From: DATFMH01 sp035267045
GTDB lineage: Bacteria; Bacteroidota; Rhodothermia; Balneolales; DATFMH01
NCBI GenBank assembly: GCA_035267045.1
Contig: DATFMH010000011.1
Location: 1 to 10,305, forward strand
Reading direction: 5' to 3'
Length of the DNA stretch: 10,305 bases
In this document: positions 1 to 6,579 of the stretch, one piece after another
Layout of the letters: every line of letters starts with the position of its first letter
Position numbering within the stretch: position 1 is the stretch's first letter
The notes under the pieces: generated by a model
The model's input: the letters and a program-made list of their open reading frames with translations, nothing else
What the model was told of the DNA's origin: nothing
Database searches by the model: none
Position numbers and translations under genes: made by a program

Positions 1-2
1 CA

Positions 3-1709
3 AAACTTACGTCCCTGATCAGACCGTACTTGAAAATGATCGTATTGCTCGTATTCTTTGCGCTGATCGGAAATGGATTTAATTTAATTATACCCAAGAT
101 TATCTCCCATGGAATAGATTCTTTCTCAGGCGGACATTATCAGTTTAAAAACATTGCCATTGAATTTTTATCGGTCACCCTGATCATATTTATCTTTACT
201 TACCTCCAAAGTATAATTCAAACCTATACCTCTGAAAAAGTTGCCCGGGATTTGAGGAAAAAGCTCTCAGATAAAATATCCCGCCAAAGCTATGCTTTTA
301 TCCAAAAAGCGAGTCCGGCTACGTTATTGACGAATCTGACTTCCGATGTCGATGCTGTTAAGTTGTTCGTTTCGCAGGCCGTGGCGTCTTTAGCGTCTTC
401 CATATTTATAGTCATTGGCACGACTATCCTTTTGCTTACCATTAATTGGCGCCTTGCCTTAACAGTAATTGCCATCATTCCTATTATAGGCGGCGCTTTT
501 TATGCCGTATTAAAAAAAGTCCGGGTTCTGTTTAAAAGAAGCCGGGAAGTCATCGACTGGTTGAATAAAGTGATAAATGAAAGCATTTTAGGGGCGGCAG
601 TCATCCGTGTAATCAATTCGCAACAAACGGAATATTTTAAATTCTTATCGGCTAATACGGAGGCTAAGGATATTGGTATATCTATCTTAACCTTATTCGC
701 GACATTAATACCGGTCATCACTTTTGTCGCAAATCTTGCCACATTATCAATCCTGGCATTAGGTGGACATTTTGTTATCCAGGGGAGTATGACTTTAGGC
801 GATTTTGCCGCTTTTAACAGTTATATCAGTATTTTAATATTTCCAATAATCACCATTGGATTCATGAGCAATGTCATCGCCCGTTCATCCGCCTCTTATA
901 TCAGAATCGACCGGGTTCTGAAAACTCCTGAATTGCAAGAAACAGGAAAAATTGACAAAACCCTTAAGGGTAACATCAAATTGGAAAACATAACGGTGAC
1001 TTATGGGGAAAAACCCGTTCTGAAGAATGTCCATTTTACCATTAAGTCAAATTCCAGAACAGCTATAATTGGCCCAACGGCTGCGGGTAAAAGTCAGCTT
1101 TTATATTTGATGACCGGGTTGATCAGGCCAAATTCGGGTTCCATAAAATTTGATGGACATGCTATTGACGAGTATAATAAAGATACTTTTCATCGTCAGG
1201 TTGGCATTGTATTTCAGGACAGTATTTTGTTTAATTTGAGCCTGAGAGAAAATATTGCTTTTAATAATCACGTAAGTGATGAATCACTCGAAAAAGCCAT
1301 TGAAACCGCTGAATTAAAAGATTTTATCCAAACGCTTCCCGATAAACTGGACACGATTGTTTCCGAACGCGGTACCAGCCTTTCCGGTGGACAAAAACAA
1401 CGAATCATGCTTGCCAGGGCCTTAGCCCTCAATCCTAAAATCCTGTTATTGGACGATTTTACGGCCCGTGTTGATTTTCAAACCGAACAAAAAATTTTAA
1501 CTAATGTAAGAGACAACTATAAAGATTTAACGCTGGTCTCAATAACCCAGAAAATAACTCCTGTGACTCATTTTGATCAAATCATCCTTCTGATGGAAGG
1601 AGAAGTAATTGCCACCGGTAAACACGATAAGCTCCTCGAAAGTTGTCCTGAGTACGTACAAATTTATAATTCCCAAAAAAGTACAAGCTCGTATGAATTA
1701 CAATCTTAA
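3..1709 (+). CDS. ABC exporter half-transporter, degenerate-site subunit (5' partial)
   Basis: Fused membrane-nucleotide-binding half of an ABC exporter in the inner membrane; 568 residues are visible. The frame stays open to the left edge and encodes LTSLIRPYLK just ahead of the first helix, as expected for this family, so the true start lies upstream and the TTG at 30 is not it. The hydrophobic membrane domain covers about visible residues 10-290 and the ATPase about 320-555. Walker A is GPTAAGKS (1071-1094), the Q-loop Gln is at 1215-1217 and the signature is a canonical LSGGQ (1380-1394). Walker B is ILLLDD (1440-1457), with Asp where the catalytic Glu should be, and the switch His is replaced by Gln (ITQK, Gln at 1548-1550). 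This combination is known from the degenerate-site partner of heterodimeric exporters such as TM287/TM288, LmrCD and BmrCD. The next gene overlaps its end by 17 bases and has the complementary motif set. The substrate cannot be told; drugs or lipids are typical of the family. Confidence 0.96.
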   Translation, partial: KLTSLIRPYLKMIVLLVFFALIGNGFNLIIPKIISHGIDSFSGGHYQFKNIAIEFLSVTLIIFIFTYLQSIIQTYTSEKVARDLRKKLSDKISRQSYAFIQKASPATLLTNLTSDVDAVKLFVSQAVASLASSIFIVIGTTILLLTINWRLALTVIAIIPIIGGAFYAVLKKVRVLFKRSREVIDWLNKVINESILGAAVIRVINSQQTEYFKFLSANTEAKDIGISILTLFATLIPVITFVANLATLSILALGGHFVIQGSMTLGDFAAFNSYISILIFPIITIGFMSNVIARSSASYIRIDRVLKTPELQETGKIDKTLKGNIKLENITVTYGEKPVLKNVHFTIKSNSRTAIIGPTAAGKSQLLYLMTGLIRPNSGSIKFDGHAIDEYNKDTFHRQVGIVFQDSILFNLSLRENIAFNNHVSDESLEKAIETAELKDFIQTLPDKLDTIVSERGTSLSGGQKQRIMLARALALNPKILLLDDFTARVDFQTEQKILTNVRDNYKDLTLVSITQKITPVTHFDQIILLMEGEVIATGKHDKLLESCPEYVQIYNSQKSTSSYELQS

Positions 1710-3456
1710 TATAAATACCGGCGATGAGGAGAATCGGGAATCCACCCTGACTTCTTTAAAGAACTTGCTTTCTCATCTTGTTGATGAGAAATCTTTGCTG
1801 ATCAAAGCATTCGCAGCTATGGTTATAACCGCGGTATTGAATCTTATCGCCCCGTTAATGATTGGTAAAGCTATCGATAAATATGTTCAGACCAAGGAAT
1901 ATCATGGGGTTCTTGTGTACAGTGGTATCCTGCTCGTCATGTATATTATCACTTTCGGGGCTGGTTATATTCAGACAAAACTGATGGGCACCGTGGGCCA
2001 GGACATGTTATTTACACTACGAAACGCTGTATTTAACAAATTGCAGGAATTACCGGTAGACTTTTTCAACCAGAATAAAGCCGGTGATCTCATTTCGAGA
2101 ATAAATAATGATACCGATAAGATAAACCAGTTTTTTTCTCAATCGCTGATGCAATTCACAAGGTTTATTCTCATCATGATCGGGTCCGGAATTTTTTTGC
2201 TGTCCATTAACTTACCTCTTGGTGCCGCGGCATTGTCTCCAGCCCTTTTAATATGGATTTTCACCCGTTTTATATCACCATGGGTAAAAAAACGAAATTA
2301 CGTCAGCATGCAGAGTGTAGGTTCTCTTAGTTCGGCGGTTCAGGAAAGTCTGAATAATTTCAAAGTAATCGTTGCTTTTAACCGCAGCGATTACTTCAGG
2401 GAAAAATTCGATGAATCGAACCAGGAAAATTATGTACATGCGGTATCCGCCGGACTCGCCAATAACCTGTTCATGCCTGTGTATGGATTTTTCTCAAATA
2501 TTGGCCAGATGGTTGTGCTCACCTTTGGCATCTATCTTATTGCAAAAGGATCCTTCACCGTCGGATTGTTAATCAGTTTTCTTGCATACATTACCAGTTT
2601 TTATAACCCGCTACGGCAACTTGCCGCTTTATGGGCCAATTTCCAGGTAGCTCTTGCCGGTTGGGACCGTATTGCCCATATATTAAGCCTGGAAAACAAT
2701 ATGCCTGTCATTCAAAATGATAAAATAGCCGATAGTCGATCCCTTTTGTCCTTTCATAATGTTTCATTTGCTTATCCGAACGGAAGCGAGGTATTGCATA
2801 ATATCAGTTTTGAACTTGAAAGGGGAAAAACCTATGCATTTGTCGGGCCGACCGGGGGTGGAAAAACGACTATTGCTTCACTGATTGACCGGTTATACGA
2901 TCCTACTAAAGGAATAGTCTTTTTGGATAGAAGAGATATACGCACATATACCCATGAAGAGAGAACCGGGAAAATAGGATTTATACTTCAGGAACCTTTC
3001 CTTTTTTCCGGAACCATAAAGGACAATATTTTATACGGTAACGAGGATTTTAAAAATTATACAAACGATCGTTTAACTGACCTTTTAAAGGAAGAGGAAT
3101 TAGGAAGTTTTATCGATCGGTTCGAATCGGGACTGGAAACGAAACTGGATATTTCAGGTGATGAAATAAGCCTGGGACAGCAACAACTTATCGCCTTTAT
3201 ACGAACAATCCTTCGGAAACCGGAGTTGCTCATTCTGGACGAGGCCACAGCCAACGTCGATACCGTGACCGAGCAGTTACTGGAAAATATTCTAAATAAA
3301 CTGCCTGAGACAAGTACAAAAGTCATAATTGCCCATCGTCTGAATACCATTGAAAATGCCGATGAAATCTATTTTGTCAATGCGGGTGAAGTTATTCCGG
3401 CCGGCTCGTTACAAGATGCCGTAAGGATGTTGATGAAAGGAAAACGGGTGAGTTGA
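1693..3456 (+). CDS. ABC exporter half-transporter, catalytic subunit
   Basis: Second half of the heterodimeric exporter, 587 residues, full length for a fused membrane-ATPase half-transporter. I chose the ATG at 1693 (MNYNLNINTGDEEN), which lies inside the end of the upstream gene and gives a 17-base overlap. The open frame runs on to a TTG at 1609, but that stretch does not resemble the family. The membrane domain covers about residues 30-320 and the ATPase about 350-580. Walker A is GPTGGGKT (385-392), the Q-loop Gln is 433, and Walker B LLILDE carries the catalytic Glu517. The switch His is His548 (IAHRL). The signature is ISLGQ (492-496) instead of LSGGQ. The consensus ATP site should therefore form from this subunit's Walker A/B and the partner's LSGGQ, while the other site is degenerate. 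The overlap suggests translational coupling and equal dosage. No clear Shine-Dalgarno precedes it. Confidence 0.96.
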   Translation: MNYNLNINTGDEENRESTLTSLKNLLSHLVDEKSLLIKAFAAMVITAVLNLIAPLMIGKAIDKYVQTKEYHGVLVYSGILLVMYIITFGAGYIQTKLMGTVGQDMLFTLRNAVFNKLQELPVDFFNQNKAGDLISRINNDTDKINQFFSQSLMQFTRFILIMIGSGIFLLSINLPLGAAALSPALLIWIFTRFISPWVKKRNYVSMQSVGSLSSAVQESLNNFKVIVAFNRSDYFREKFDESNQENYVHAVSAGLANNLFMPVYGFFSNIGQMVVLTFGIYLIAKGSFTVGLLISFLAYITSFYNPLRQLAALWANFQVALAGWDRIAHILSLENNMPVIQNDKIADSRSLLSFHNVSFAYPNGSEVLHNISFELERGKTYAFVGPTGGGKTTIASLIDRLYDPTKGIVFLDRRDIRTYTHEERTGKIGFILQEPFLFSGTIKDNILYGNEDFKNYTNDRLTDLLKEEELGSFIDRFESGLETKLDISGDEISLGQQQLIAFIRTILRKPELLILDEATANVDTVTEQLLENILNKLPETSTKVIIAHRLNTIENADEIYFVNAGEVIPAGSLQDAVRMLMKGKRVS

Positions 3457-3511
3457 TTTAATGAAAATATGGCTTTAATCAAATGAAAACTGATTATTAG
3501 TGCTTTCACTT

Positions 3512-3656
3512 TCAAACACCGGGAAAAATACCGGCCAGGTGTACTTGCAAAGAGCTGCGAATGGGATTGGTGAATTATAGAGAAGCAAAACCGTGACCAT
3601 CTGATGTTGCCTGGTACGGGTGCGTTCCGACAAGGCAGCGATGGGTTTTATCCCAT
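3512..3656. other. Possible structured RNA or mobile-element remnant
   Basis: Three inverted repeats lie close together. ACACC (3516-3520) pairs with GGTGT (3538-3542). TGTTGCCT (3605-3612) pairs with AGGCAGCG (3633-3640) over 8 bp with two G-U pairs, enclosing a smaller CGG/CCG stem (3617-3619 with 3627-3629). ATGGG (3641-3645) pairs with CCCAT (3652-3656) around a 6-base loop. Together with the shift away from AT-rich composition this suggests a structured RNA, a regulatory element or a decayed mobile-element end. I recognise no Rfam family. Strand and function are unknown. Confidence 0.3.
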
Positions 3657-3778
3657 ATATACTCTTTTCGTATTAAACCCACTTTTTAATGACACTGTCT
3701 AACTCAATTTTACCTTAATTTTTAAATTGATTTTATTTATACTGAAGTCAATAATTATCAAATAAACAATTGGTTCAG

Positions 3779-3805
3779 AATGCCTTTTGGGGTTGATCAG
3801 GCATT
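3779..3805 (+). other. Leader hairpin upstream of the DUF4412-like gene
   Basis: AATGCCT (3779-3785) and AGGCATT (3799-3805) form a perfect 7-bp stem with a 13-base loop, ending 19 bases before the Shine-Dalgarno sequence of the next gene. It could stabilise the leader or affect ribosome access; that role is inferred. A chance inverted repeat is possible. Confidence 0.35.
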
Positions 3806-3823
3806 TATCATAAAAAAAAACAG

Positions 3824-3830
3824 AGGAGGG
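3824..3830 (+). promoter_or_regulatory. Strong Shine-Dalgarno that sets a GTG start
   Basis: AGGAGGG lies 4 bases before the GTG at 3835. The match to the anti-Shine-Dalgarno sequence fixes this non-ATG start and puts it exactly at a signal peptide. Such strong sites are uncommon in Bacteroidota. Confidence 0.75.
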
Positions 3831-3834
3831 TACT

Positions 3835-4764
3835 GTGAAATACCTGGTTTTATTTGTATTTACCATTCTTTTTTTAAGTATGTCAAATCAAAACTGTGAT
3901 GCCCAGTTTTTTAAAAGACTTAAGCACAAAGCAGAACATGCTGTAGAGAGAAAAGTTGAACAAAAAGTGGACGAAACGGTAGAGCAGGCTGCAAGTAATA
4001 TGGTTGAAAGAGCCTGGGACCAATATATAGGTGAAGTTGTAAAAAATGCACAACCTGGTAAAGGATCCCCGTTTACCCTAAGTTCAAATGTTAAAACTGA
4101 GGATATTTATCATTTCAACATCGTGACCACCATGAAAATCGAATCAGTACAAGATGGTAAACCTCAATCGCCTGTAATTATGAAATTCAATTTTAATGAT
4201 CATCAAAAATATACCGGAGCTCAGTTTAATGAACAGGATTCCGACAGTAAACAAAATGGTGATGTATTTATCATTTATGATTTTAAGAATGATGCTTTGC
4301 TAATGTTGATGAAGAGCGATAAAAATAAATATTCATTTGCTTATGACTGGAGACAAGCCCCGGCAGACAGCCAGGAGGCCGTATCGCAACAACCTTTACA
4401 ATGGGACACGGTTAACGTTTGGCATGGATTTACTAAAATCGGAAATAAAACTATAGCTGGATATAACTGTACAGGGTACCAATATAAGTCCGATTCATTG
4501 CGATCAAAGATGTGGGTTACCCGGCAGGTCAATCTCGGGGTTCAAAATTTATTCGGCGTATACAACAATACTAAGCAATTTAAGGGTAAAGTCCCTGAGG
4601 ATTATCCGTCCGGCATGATTATGGAAATGTCTTCTGAAAACCTTAATAACGGTGATAAGACTACTATGACAGTAACCAATATCAATAAACATGCCAACGT
4701 TAATTATAAGATGTCAGATTATCCACCAATGACTCTGGGTAACATGAAAGGGAAAAATAAATAG
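3835..4764 (+). CDS. Secreted DUF4412-like domain protein
   Basis: Exported protein of 309 residues and unknown function. The first 23 residues form a signal peptide: Lys2, then a hydrophobic core LVLFVFTILFL, then ..NCDA|Q, a cleavage site with Gln at +1 as is common in Bacteroidota. Residues about 25-70 are a highly charged, helical, repetitive stretch (HKAEHAVERKVEQKVDETVE) resembling a coiled coil. The rest looks like a beta-rich domain containing KTIAGYNCTGYQYKSD followed by MWVTRQV, a pattern I associate with DUF4412 proteins (periplasmic or outer-membrane-associated, role unknown). The C-terminal third is rich in Met (MIMEMSSENL, YPPMTLGNMKG). The GTG start is supported by the signal peptide and the AGGAGGG site. 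It appears to be a single gene facing the minus-strand gene at 4988. The DUF4412 assignment is by pattern recognition and is less certain than the secretion signal. Confidence 0.88.
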   Translation: MKYLVLFVFTILFLSMSNQNCDAQFFKRLKHKAEHAVERKVEQKVDETVEQAASNMVERAWDQYIGEVVKNAQPGKGSPFTLSSNVKTEDIYHFNIVTTMKIESVQDGKPQSPVIMKFNFNDHQKYTGAQFNEQDSDSKQNGDVFIIYDFKNDALLMLMKSDKNKYSFAYDWRQAPADSQEAVSQQPLQWDTVNVWHGFTKIGNKTIAGYNCTGYQYKSDSLRSKMWVTRQVNLGVQNLFGVYNNTKQFKGKVPEDYPSGMIMEMSSENLNNGDKTTMTVTNINKHANVNYKMSDYPPMTLGNMKGKNK

Positions 4765-4790
4765 ACTAATCAATTATATTATTTATCATC

Positions 4791-4852
4791 CGGATATAAT
4801 TACTTCACACACGGTATCTTTATGCATGGGGTTAAAGAAATAATTATATCCG
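4791..4852. terminator. Inverted repeat in a convergent gap, possible bidirectional terminator
   Basis: CGGATATAATTA (4791-4802) and TAATTATATCCG (4841-4852) are a perfect 12-bp inverted repeat. After one mismatch it continues for 3 bp (TTC/GAA) inside. The loop also holds TCTTTA/TAAAGA (4817-4822 with 4833-4838). Its place just after the DUF4412-like gene, facing a convergent gene, suits a bidirectional terminator, but there is no clean T-run on either side. A protein-binding site is possible. Confidence 0.4.
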
Positions 4853-4865
4853 TATTTTACTAAAT

Positions 4866-4900
4866 GTCTGTTGAACTTTGTTTTTTATTTATGCACAGAC
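4866..4900. repeat. Short inverted repeat with a T-rich loop
   Basis: GTCTGT (4866-4871) and ACAGAC (4895-4900) form a 6-bp stem around a 23-base loop containing TTTGTTTTTTATTT. The T-run is inside the loop rather than after the stem, so this is not a standard terminator. It may act together with the flanking inverted repeats in the convergent gap. Confidence 0.25.
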
Positions 4901-4909
4901 TCGTCATAT

Positions 4910-4954
4910 GCACCCATAATAGGTTGATTGGATATATAAATGAAATATGGGTGC
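4910..4954. terminator. 9-bp inverted repeat after the HEPN-like gene, possible terminator
   Basis: GCACCCATA (4910-4918) and TATGGGTGC (4946-4954) match perfectly around a 27-base loop. It lies 34 bases beyond the stop of the minus-strand gene, where a terminator for that gene would be expected. No U-tract follows on the minus strand, so intrinsic termination is uncertain. Confidence 0.35.
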
Positions 4955-4987
4955 TGATCCATCCCGAGAGTAACTGATATAAGATCG

Positions 4988-5416
4988 TTACGGCTGAACA
5001 AACTTAGAAGCCCGCTCTGTCACGATCTCTTTAAGCTGATTCGCAAGGTTTGTGCACCTGTTCACCATCTCCGTATTATTGCAAAAATGGGTCTCCTCAT
5101 TGTCGAGGACATTTTTAATATCCTTGCGTTTGCAATGCACAGCACTAAAATCCATTTTTGCTACTTCAGGATATTTTTTCCCAGCTTCTTTAATAAGTTG
5201 ATTCATTGGCTTTTTTCCTTTTTCAATAGAATCGATATCACCCTTTTTCCGGGAAAGCATGGAAAGACAAACCAAATAGCGATACATAGCACTTCGGGCT
5301 GACACACACGAGGTATAAAGTACCACGTCTTCTTCCGGTCTGTAAAGCTCTTTCCGGGCCCTGGCTAAATCGGCATCAGCTTTCCGGTATATCCTGTTTA
5401 TAACTTCTCTCTTCAT
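4988..5416 (-). CDS. Small helical HEPN-like protein of unknown function
   Basis: Cytoplasmic protein of 142 residues, no signal peptide or membrane helix, rich in Lys, Arg and Glu. Two long helices can be read, about residues 3-25 (VINRIYRKADADLARARKEL) and 31-56 (VVLYTSCVSARSAMYRYLVC), joined by RPEED, followed by a linker and further helices about 71-80 and 117-134. This order, with RPEEDVV before the second helix, resembles small HEPN-fold proteins of Bacteroidota, but I cannot confirm the family. The R-x4-6-H motif of RNase HEPN toxins is absent. Five Cys residues (37, 50, 95, 112, 121) are notable; the HFCNNTEMVNRC segment could bind metal or form a disulfide, which is speculation. The ATG at 5416 has no Shine-Dalgarno, usual for this phylum. 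No nucleotidyltransferase or antitoxin partner is adjacent: the gene is convergent with the DUF4412-like gene and divergent from arsR. Confidence 0.85.
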   Translation of the reverse strand: MKREVINRIYRKADADLARARKELYRPEEDVVLYTSCVSARSAMYRYLVCLSMLSRKKGDIDSIEKGKKPMNQLIKEAGKKYPEVAKMDFSAVHCKRKDIKNVLDNEETHFCNNTEMVNRCTNLANQLKEIVTERASKFVQP

Positions 5417-5436
5417 AATGCGGTAATTAAGTTAGC

Positions 5437-5460
5437 GTATAATCCATTATACAAATTTGT
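5437..5460. promoter_or_regulatory. Overlapping palindromes upstream of the HEPN-like gene
   Basis: GTATAAT (5437-5443) and ATTATAC (5446-5452) are 7-bp arms separated by CC. They overlap the perfect 10-base palindrome ACAAATTTGT (5451-5460). They lie 21-44 bases upstream of the minus-strand ATG, where promoter and operator would be expected; on that strand they read ACAAATTTGTATAATGG, including a TATAAT. The regulator is unknown, and AT-rich chance symmetry is possible. Confidence 0.35.
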
Positions 5461-5642
5461 TACTAATTTTTCTGAAGTTAATCCGGGCATAGGTGAAATG
5501 TAACCTTTCCCTTTATGTACAGGTTTTTTTTACTGGGTTCATCCAGTCTATAGGCGTTTCTGAATCTGCCGTTTGTATAATCGATAACAATCATTCGACT
5601 TTGCAGGCCCCATCTTTAATCCTCTTAAAATTATTTTAAAAA

Positions 5643-5650
5643 TAAATTTG
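5643..5650 (+). promoter_or_regulatory. Bacteroidota -7 promoter element of the arsR operon
   Basis: TAAATTTG is an exact match to the Bacteroidota -7 consensus TAnnTTTG. I see no good TTG at the -33 position, only AT-rich sequence (TTAAAATTATTTTAA, 5625-5639). Transcription would begin near 5657, inside the first operator-like repeat, so a bound repressor would block it. Confidence 0.5.
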
Positions 5651-5696
5651 CGTAGCTAAATAGCTACATATATATTCGTAGTCAAATAGCAACATA
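5651..5696. promoter_or_regulatory. Two tandem operator-like repeats, probable ArsR binding sites
   Basis: The 20-base blocks 5651-5670 and 5677-5696 match at 17 of 20 positions (CGTAG..AAATAGC.ACATA) and begin 26 bases apart. The first contains a perfect inverted repeat, GTAGCT-AAAT-AGCTAC (5652-5667). The second keeps the same frame with weakened symmetry (GTAGTC-AAAT-AGCAAC, 5678-5693). They sit between the -7 element and the arsR start, where an autorepressor would bind. Imperfect AT-rich inverted repeats are usual ArsR operators; binding by this protein is inferred. Confidence 0.6.
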
Positions 5697-5716
5697 TTTA
5701 CCTAACGTGCTTCGCA

Positions 5717-6040
5717 ATGAATTTACGACGTGATGTTTTCCAGGCCATAGCAGACCCGACAAGAAGAGCTATACTCCTATTGTTGATCTCGCAATCCATG
5801 ACCGCAGGTGCCATAGCCTCGAACTTCGACACGGCACGCCCGACCGTTTCAAAACACCTGCAAATTCTAACCGAATGCAAGCTGCTGGAACAAGAGCGAA
5901 ATGGCAGGAAAATATACTATCGCTTAAATCCCCAAAAAGTAAAAGAAATAGCTGACTTTATTGAGCCATTTCGGAAAATGTGGGACGACCGGTTTAATAA
6001 ACTGGAAGCTACGATGAAAAAATACCAATCAAATAAATAG
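5717..6040 (+). CDS. ArsR-family winged-helix transcriptional repressor
   Basis: DNA-binding repressor of 107 residues, usual for the family. ADPTRRAILLLL (11-22) is the typical ArsR opening. The helix-turn-helix spans about 28-55, with the recognition helix TARPTVSKHLQIL (39-51), followed by a beta-wing about 58-70 (RNGRKIYYRL). The C-terminal helix DFIEPFRKMWDDRFNKLEATM (80-100) is typical of ArsR proteins paired with SRPBCC proteins. The Cys-containing metal motif of ArsR/SmtB sensors (ELCVCDL) is missing and Cys54 is the only cysteine, so metal sensing is unlikely; the effector is unknown. The ATG at 5717 has no Shine-Dalgarno. The next gene follows after 6 bases, and two operator-like repeats upstream suggest autoregulation. 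Confidence 0.95.
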   Translation: MNLRRDVFQAIADPTRRAILLLLISQSMTAGAIASNFDTARPTVSKHLQILTECKLLEQERNGRKIYYRLNPQKVKEIADFIEPFRKMWDDRFNKLEATMKKYQSNK

Positions 6041-6046
6041 AGATAC

Positions 6047-6514
6047 ATGGAACGAAAAACACAGGTACATGCCGAAGACGGCGAACAGGAAATAATGATT
6101 ACGAGGGATTTCGATCTGCCGGTGGAATTATTATTTAAAGCGTATGAAGAGCCTGATCTTGTTGTGCAATGGATGGGAACGAAAGTGTTGAAACTCGAAA
6201 GTAAAAAACACGGCAGTTACCAATTTGAAACAACCGATTCTAAGGGGAAGGTCGTATTTCGTGCCCATGGGGTCATCCATGACTTTATACCGAACCGGAA
6301 AATCACGCGGACATTTGAAATGGAGAATGCAGCTTTTGGCGTCCAGCTTGAGCTGTTAGTGTTTAAAAAAATCACTGATGAAACAAGTAAATTACGTATA
6401 CACACCATATTTGAATCGGTTGCCCAAAGGGACCGACAACTGAAGTTGCCGTTTGCACAGGGACTGAATATGGCACATAACCGGTTGCAGGGCATCGTAA
6501 ACAAACTGAAATAA
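6047..6514 (+). CDS. SRPBCC (AHSA1/START-like) domain protein
   Basis: Single-domain cytoplasmic protein of 155 residues in the SRPBCC superfamily, whose fold makes a deep cavity for hydrophobic ligands. Visible hallmarks are the N-terminal strand and helix ITRDFDLPVELLFKAYEEPDLVVQW (18-42), the GSYQFE strand (56-61), a KVVFRAHGVIHDFIPNRKITRTFE block (68-91), and the long C-terminal helix (about 134-153) that closes the cavity. Proteins of this type are often called activator of Hsp90 ATPase homologue 1-like, but co-chaperone activity should not be assumed for the bacterial ones. Its position 6 bases after an ArsR repressor is a recurrent pairing in bacteria and suggests a shared ligand or stress response (inference). 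The ATG at 6047 is the only sensible start. Confidence 0.93.
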   Translation: MERKTQVHAEDGEQEIMITRDFDLPVELLFKAYEEPDLVVQWMGTKVLKLESKKHGSYQFETTDSKGKVVFRAHGVIHDFIPNRKITRTFEMENAAFGVQLELLVFKKITDETSKLRIHTIFESVAQRDRQLKLPFAQGLNMAHNRLQGIVNKLK

Positions 6515-6566
6515 TACAGTATAATGAAAGTGATCTTAATTAAAATCTTATTACATCAAATCATTT

Positions 6567-6574
6567 AAGGAGGT
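6567..6574 (+). promoter_or_regulatory. Strong Shine-Dalgarno that sets a GTG start
   Basis: AAGGAGGT lies 5 bases before GTG at 6580. It is a full match to the anti-Shine-Dalgarno core and decides the start of the DoxX-like gene. The two upstream genes of the operon lack such a site, so this gene may be translated at a different rate. Confidence 0.75.
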
Positions 6575-6579
6575 AAACC

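Larger units (their letters stand above)
3457..3834. other. Intergenic region with a hairpin-rich island
   Basis: Spacer of 378 bases between the ABC genes and the DUF4412-like gene. The flanks are AT-rich and ordinary, but about 3512-3660 is visibly richer in G and C and holds several inverted repeats (separate entry). Both strands have short open frames here: minus about 3475-3672, without an early ATG, and plus from an ATG at 3604. Neither has a ribosome binding site or a recognisable product, so I do not call a gene. The last 50 bases are the leader of the next gene. I find no convincing promoter by eye. Confidence 0.6.
5417..5716. other. Divergent regulatory region
   Basis: This 300-base spacer separates the minus-strand HEPN-like gene from the arsR operon. 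Its left end has AT-rich palindromes next to the HEPN-like start. The middle (about 5465-5620) shows no open frame or repeat that I can support; a weak AACCT/AGGTT stem followed by Ts (5502-5531) is probably accidental. The right end carries the arsR promoter element and two operator-like repeats, listed separately. Confidence 0.6.

Noticed and set aside
1609..1692. TTG at 1609 as the start of the second ABC gene
   Set aside because: It would add 28 residues unlike the family and overlap the upstream ATPase domain by about 100 bases; ATG 1693 gives a normal N-terminus.
30..1709. TTG at 30 as the start of the first ABC gene
   Set aside because: The frame is open to the left edge and the residues before it (LTSLIRPYL) match the conserved lead-in to the first membrane helix; the real start is outside the window.
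3508..3660. Group II intron or retron remnant, suggested by GTGCG at 3620-3624 and strong folding
   Set aside because: No reverse transcriptase, no recognisable domain V and no bulged-A domain VI; five matching bases are not evidence.
3475..3672. Minus-strand open frame of about 65 codons in the 3457-3834 spacer
   Set aside because: It has no start codon until its 25th codon, no ribosome binding site and no recognisable domain; it overlaps the hairpin-rich island and is more likely a by-product of non-coding sequence.
4988..5416. Toxin of a HEPN/MNT toxin-antitoxin pair
   Set aside because: No R-x4-6-H motif and no nucleotidyltransferase or other antitoxin gene adjacent.
5502..5531. Plus-strand intrinsic terminator: AACCT/AGGTT stem followed by Ts
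   Set aside because: The stem is only 5 bp with a 14-base loop, and no plus-strand gene ends nearby.
5717..6040. Metal-sensing ArsR/SmtB regulator of an arsenic operon
   Set aside because: Only one cysteine, no ELCVCDL motif, and no arsenate reductase or arsenite exporter in the operon.
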